Assembly (NCBI GenBank): GCA_905236365.1
Contig: CAJOPP010000317.1
Location: 1 to 5,413 of the forward strand
DNA: 5,413 nucleotides
DNA from: an uncultured Lachnospiraceae bacterium
Lineage (GTDB): Bacteria; Bacillota; Clostridia; Lachnospirales; Lachnospiraceae
Direction of reading: 5' to 3'
Positions 5,413 through 5,413 of the stretch are shown here, piece by piece; the stretch's first letter is position 1; each line of letters starts with the position of its first letter. The notes under the pieces were generated by a model that had not been told where the DNA came from, ran no database searches, and saw only the letters and a program-made list of their open reading frames with translations. Made by a program: the position numbers and the translations under genes.

Positions 5413-5413
5413 A

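Overview
This window looks like the 3' end of a large flagellar/chemotaxis operon from a motile, low-GC Gram-positive bacterium of the class Clostridia, most likely Lachnospiraceae. The evidence is the A+T-rich sequence, strong AGGAGG-type ribosome binding sites, a SigD/FliA-type sigma factor next to cheD, a DUF342/FapA protein, and rpsB immediately downstream. The genus call is inference from gene order and protein style; no 16S rRNA or other taxonomic marker is present. Every supported gene lies on the minus strand, so transcription runs from position 5413 towards position 1.

Layout in the direction of transcription: cheD (chemoreceptor glutamine deamidase, 5402-4914); a small two-helix membrane protein (4873-4610); fliA/sigD (flagellar sigma factor, about 4563-3799); fapA (DUF342 protein, 3770-2169); an unrecognised 111-residue charged protein (2123-1788); a membrane-anchored protein with a C-terminal helix-turn-helix-like segment, DUF6115-like (1772-1023); a membrane-anchored protein with a truncated YceG/MltG-like module (1021-308); a 260-bp intergenic region with a strong sigma-A-type promoter and a roughly 110-nt leader; and the first 15 codons of rpsB (ribosomal protein S2), which runs off the window at position 1.

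The seven flagellar-side genes are closely packed (gaps of 1 to about 46 nt), nearly all have their own Shine-Dalgarno sequence, and no convincing terminator lies between them, so they probably share a polycistronic message. CheD tunes chemoreceptors. FliA directs RNA polymerase to late flagellar and chemotaxis genes. FapA and the three following proteins are probably accessory factors for flagellar assembly or its control. The order sigD - accessory genes - rpsB recalls Bacillus subtilis, where swrB lies between sigD and rpsB. The membrane-anchored DUF6115-like protein is therefore a candidate positional counterpart of SwrB.

This is a fairly ordinary, conserved locus. I see no mobile element, CRISPR array, defence system, tRNA or rRNA. 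The less-explained parts are the small accessory proteins after fapA, the homopolymer tracts and 12-residue repeats in the last one, and the structured rpsB leader.
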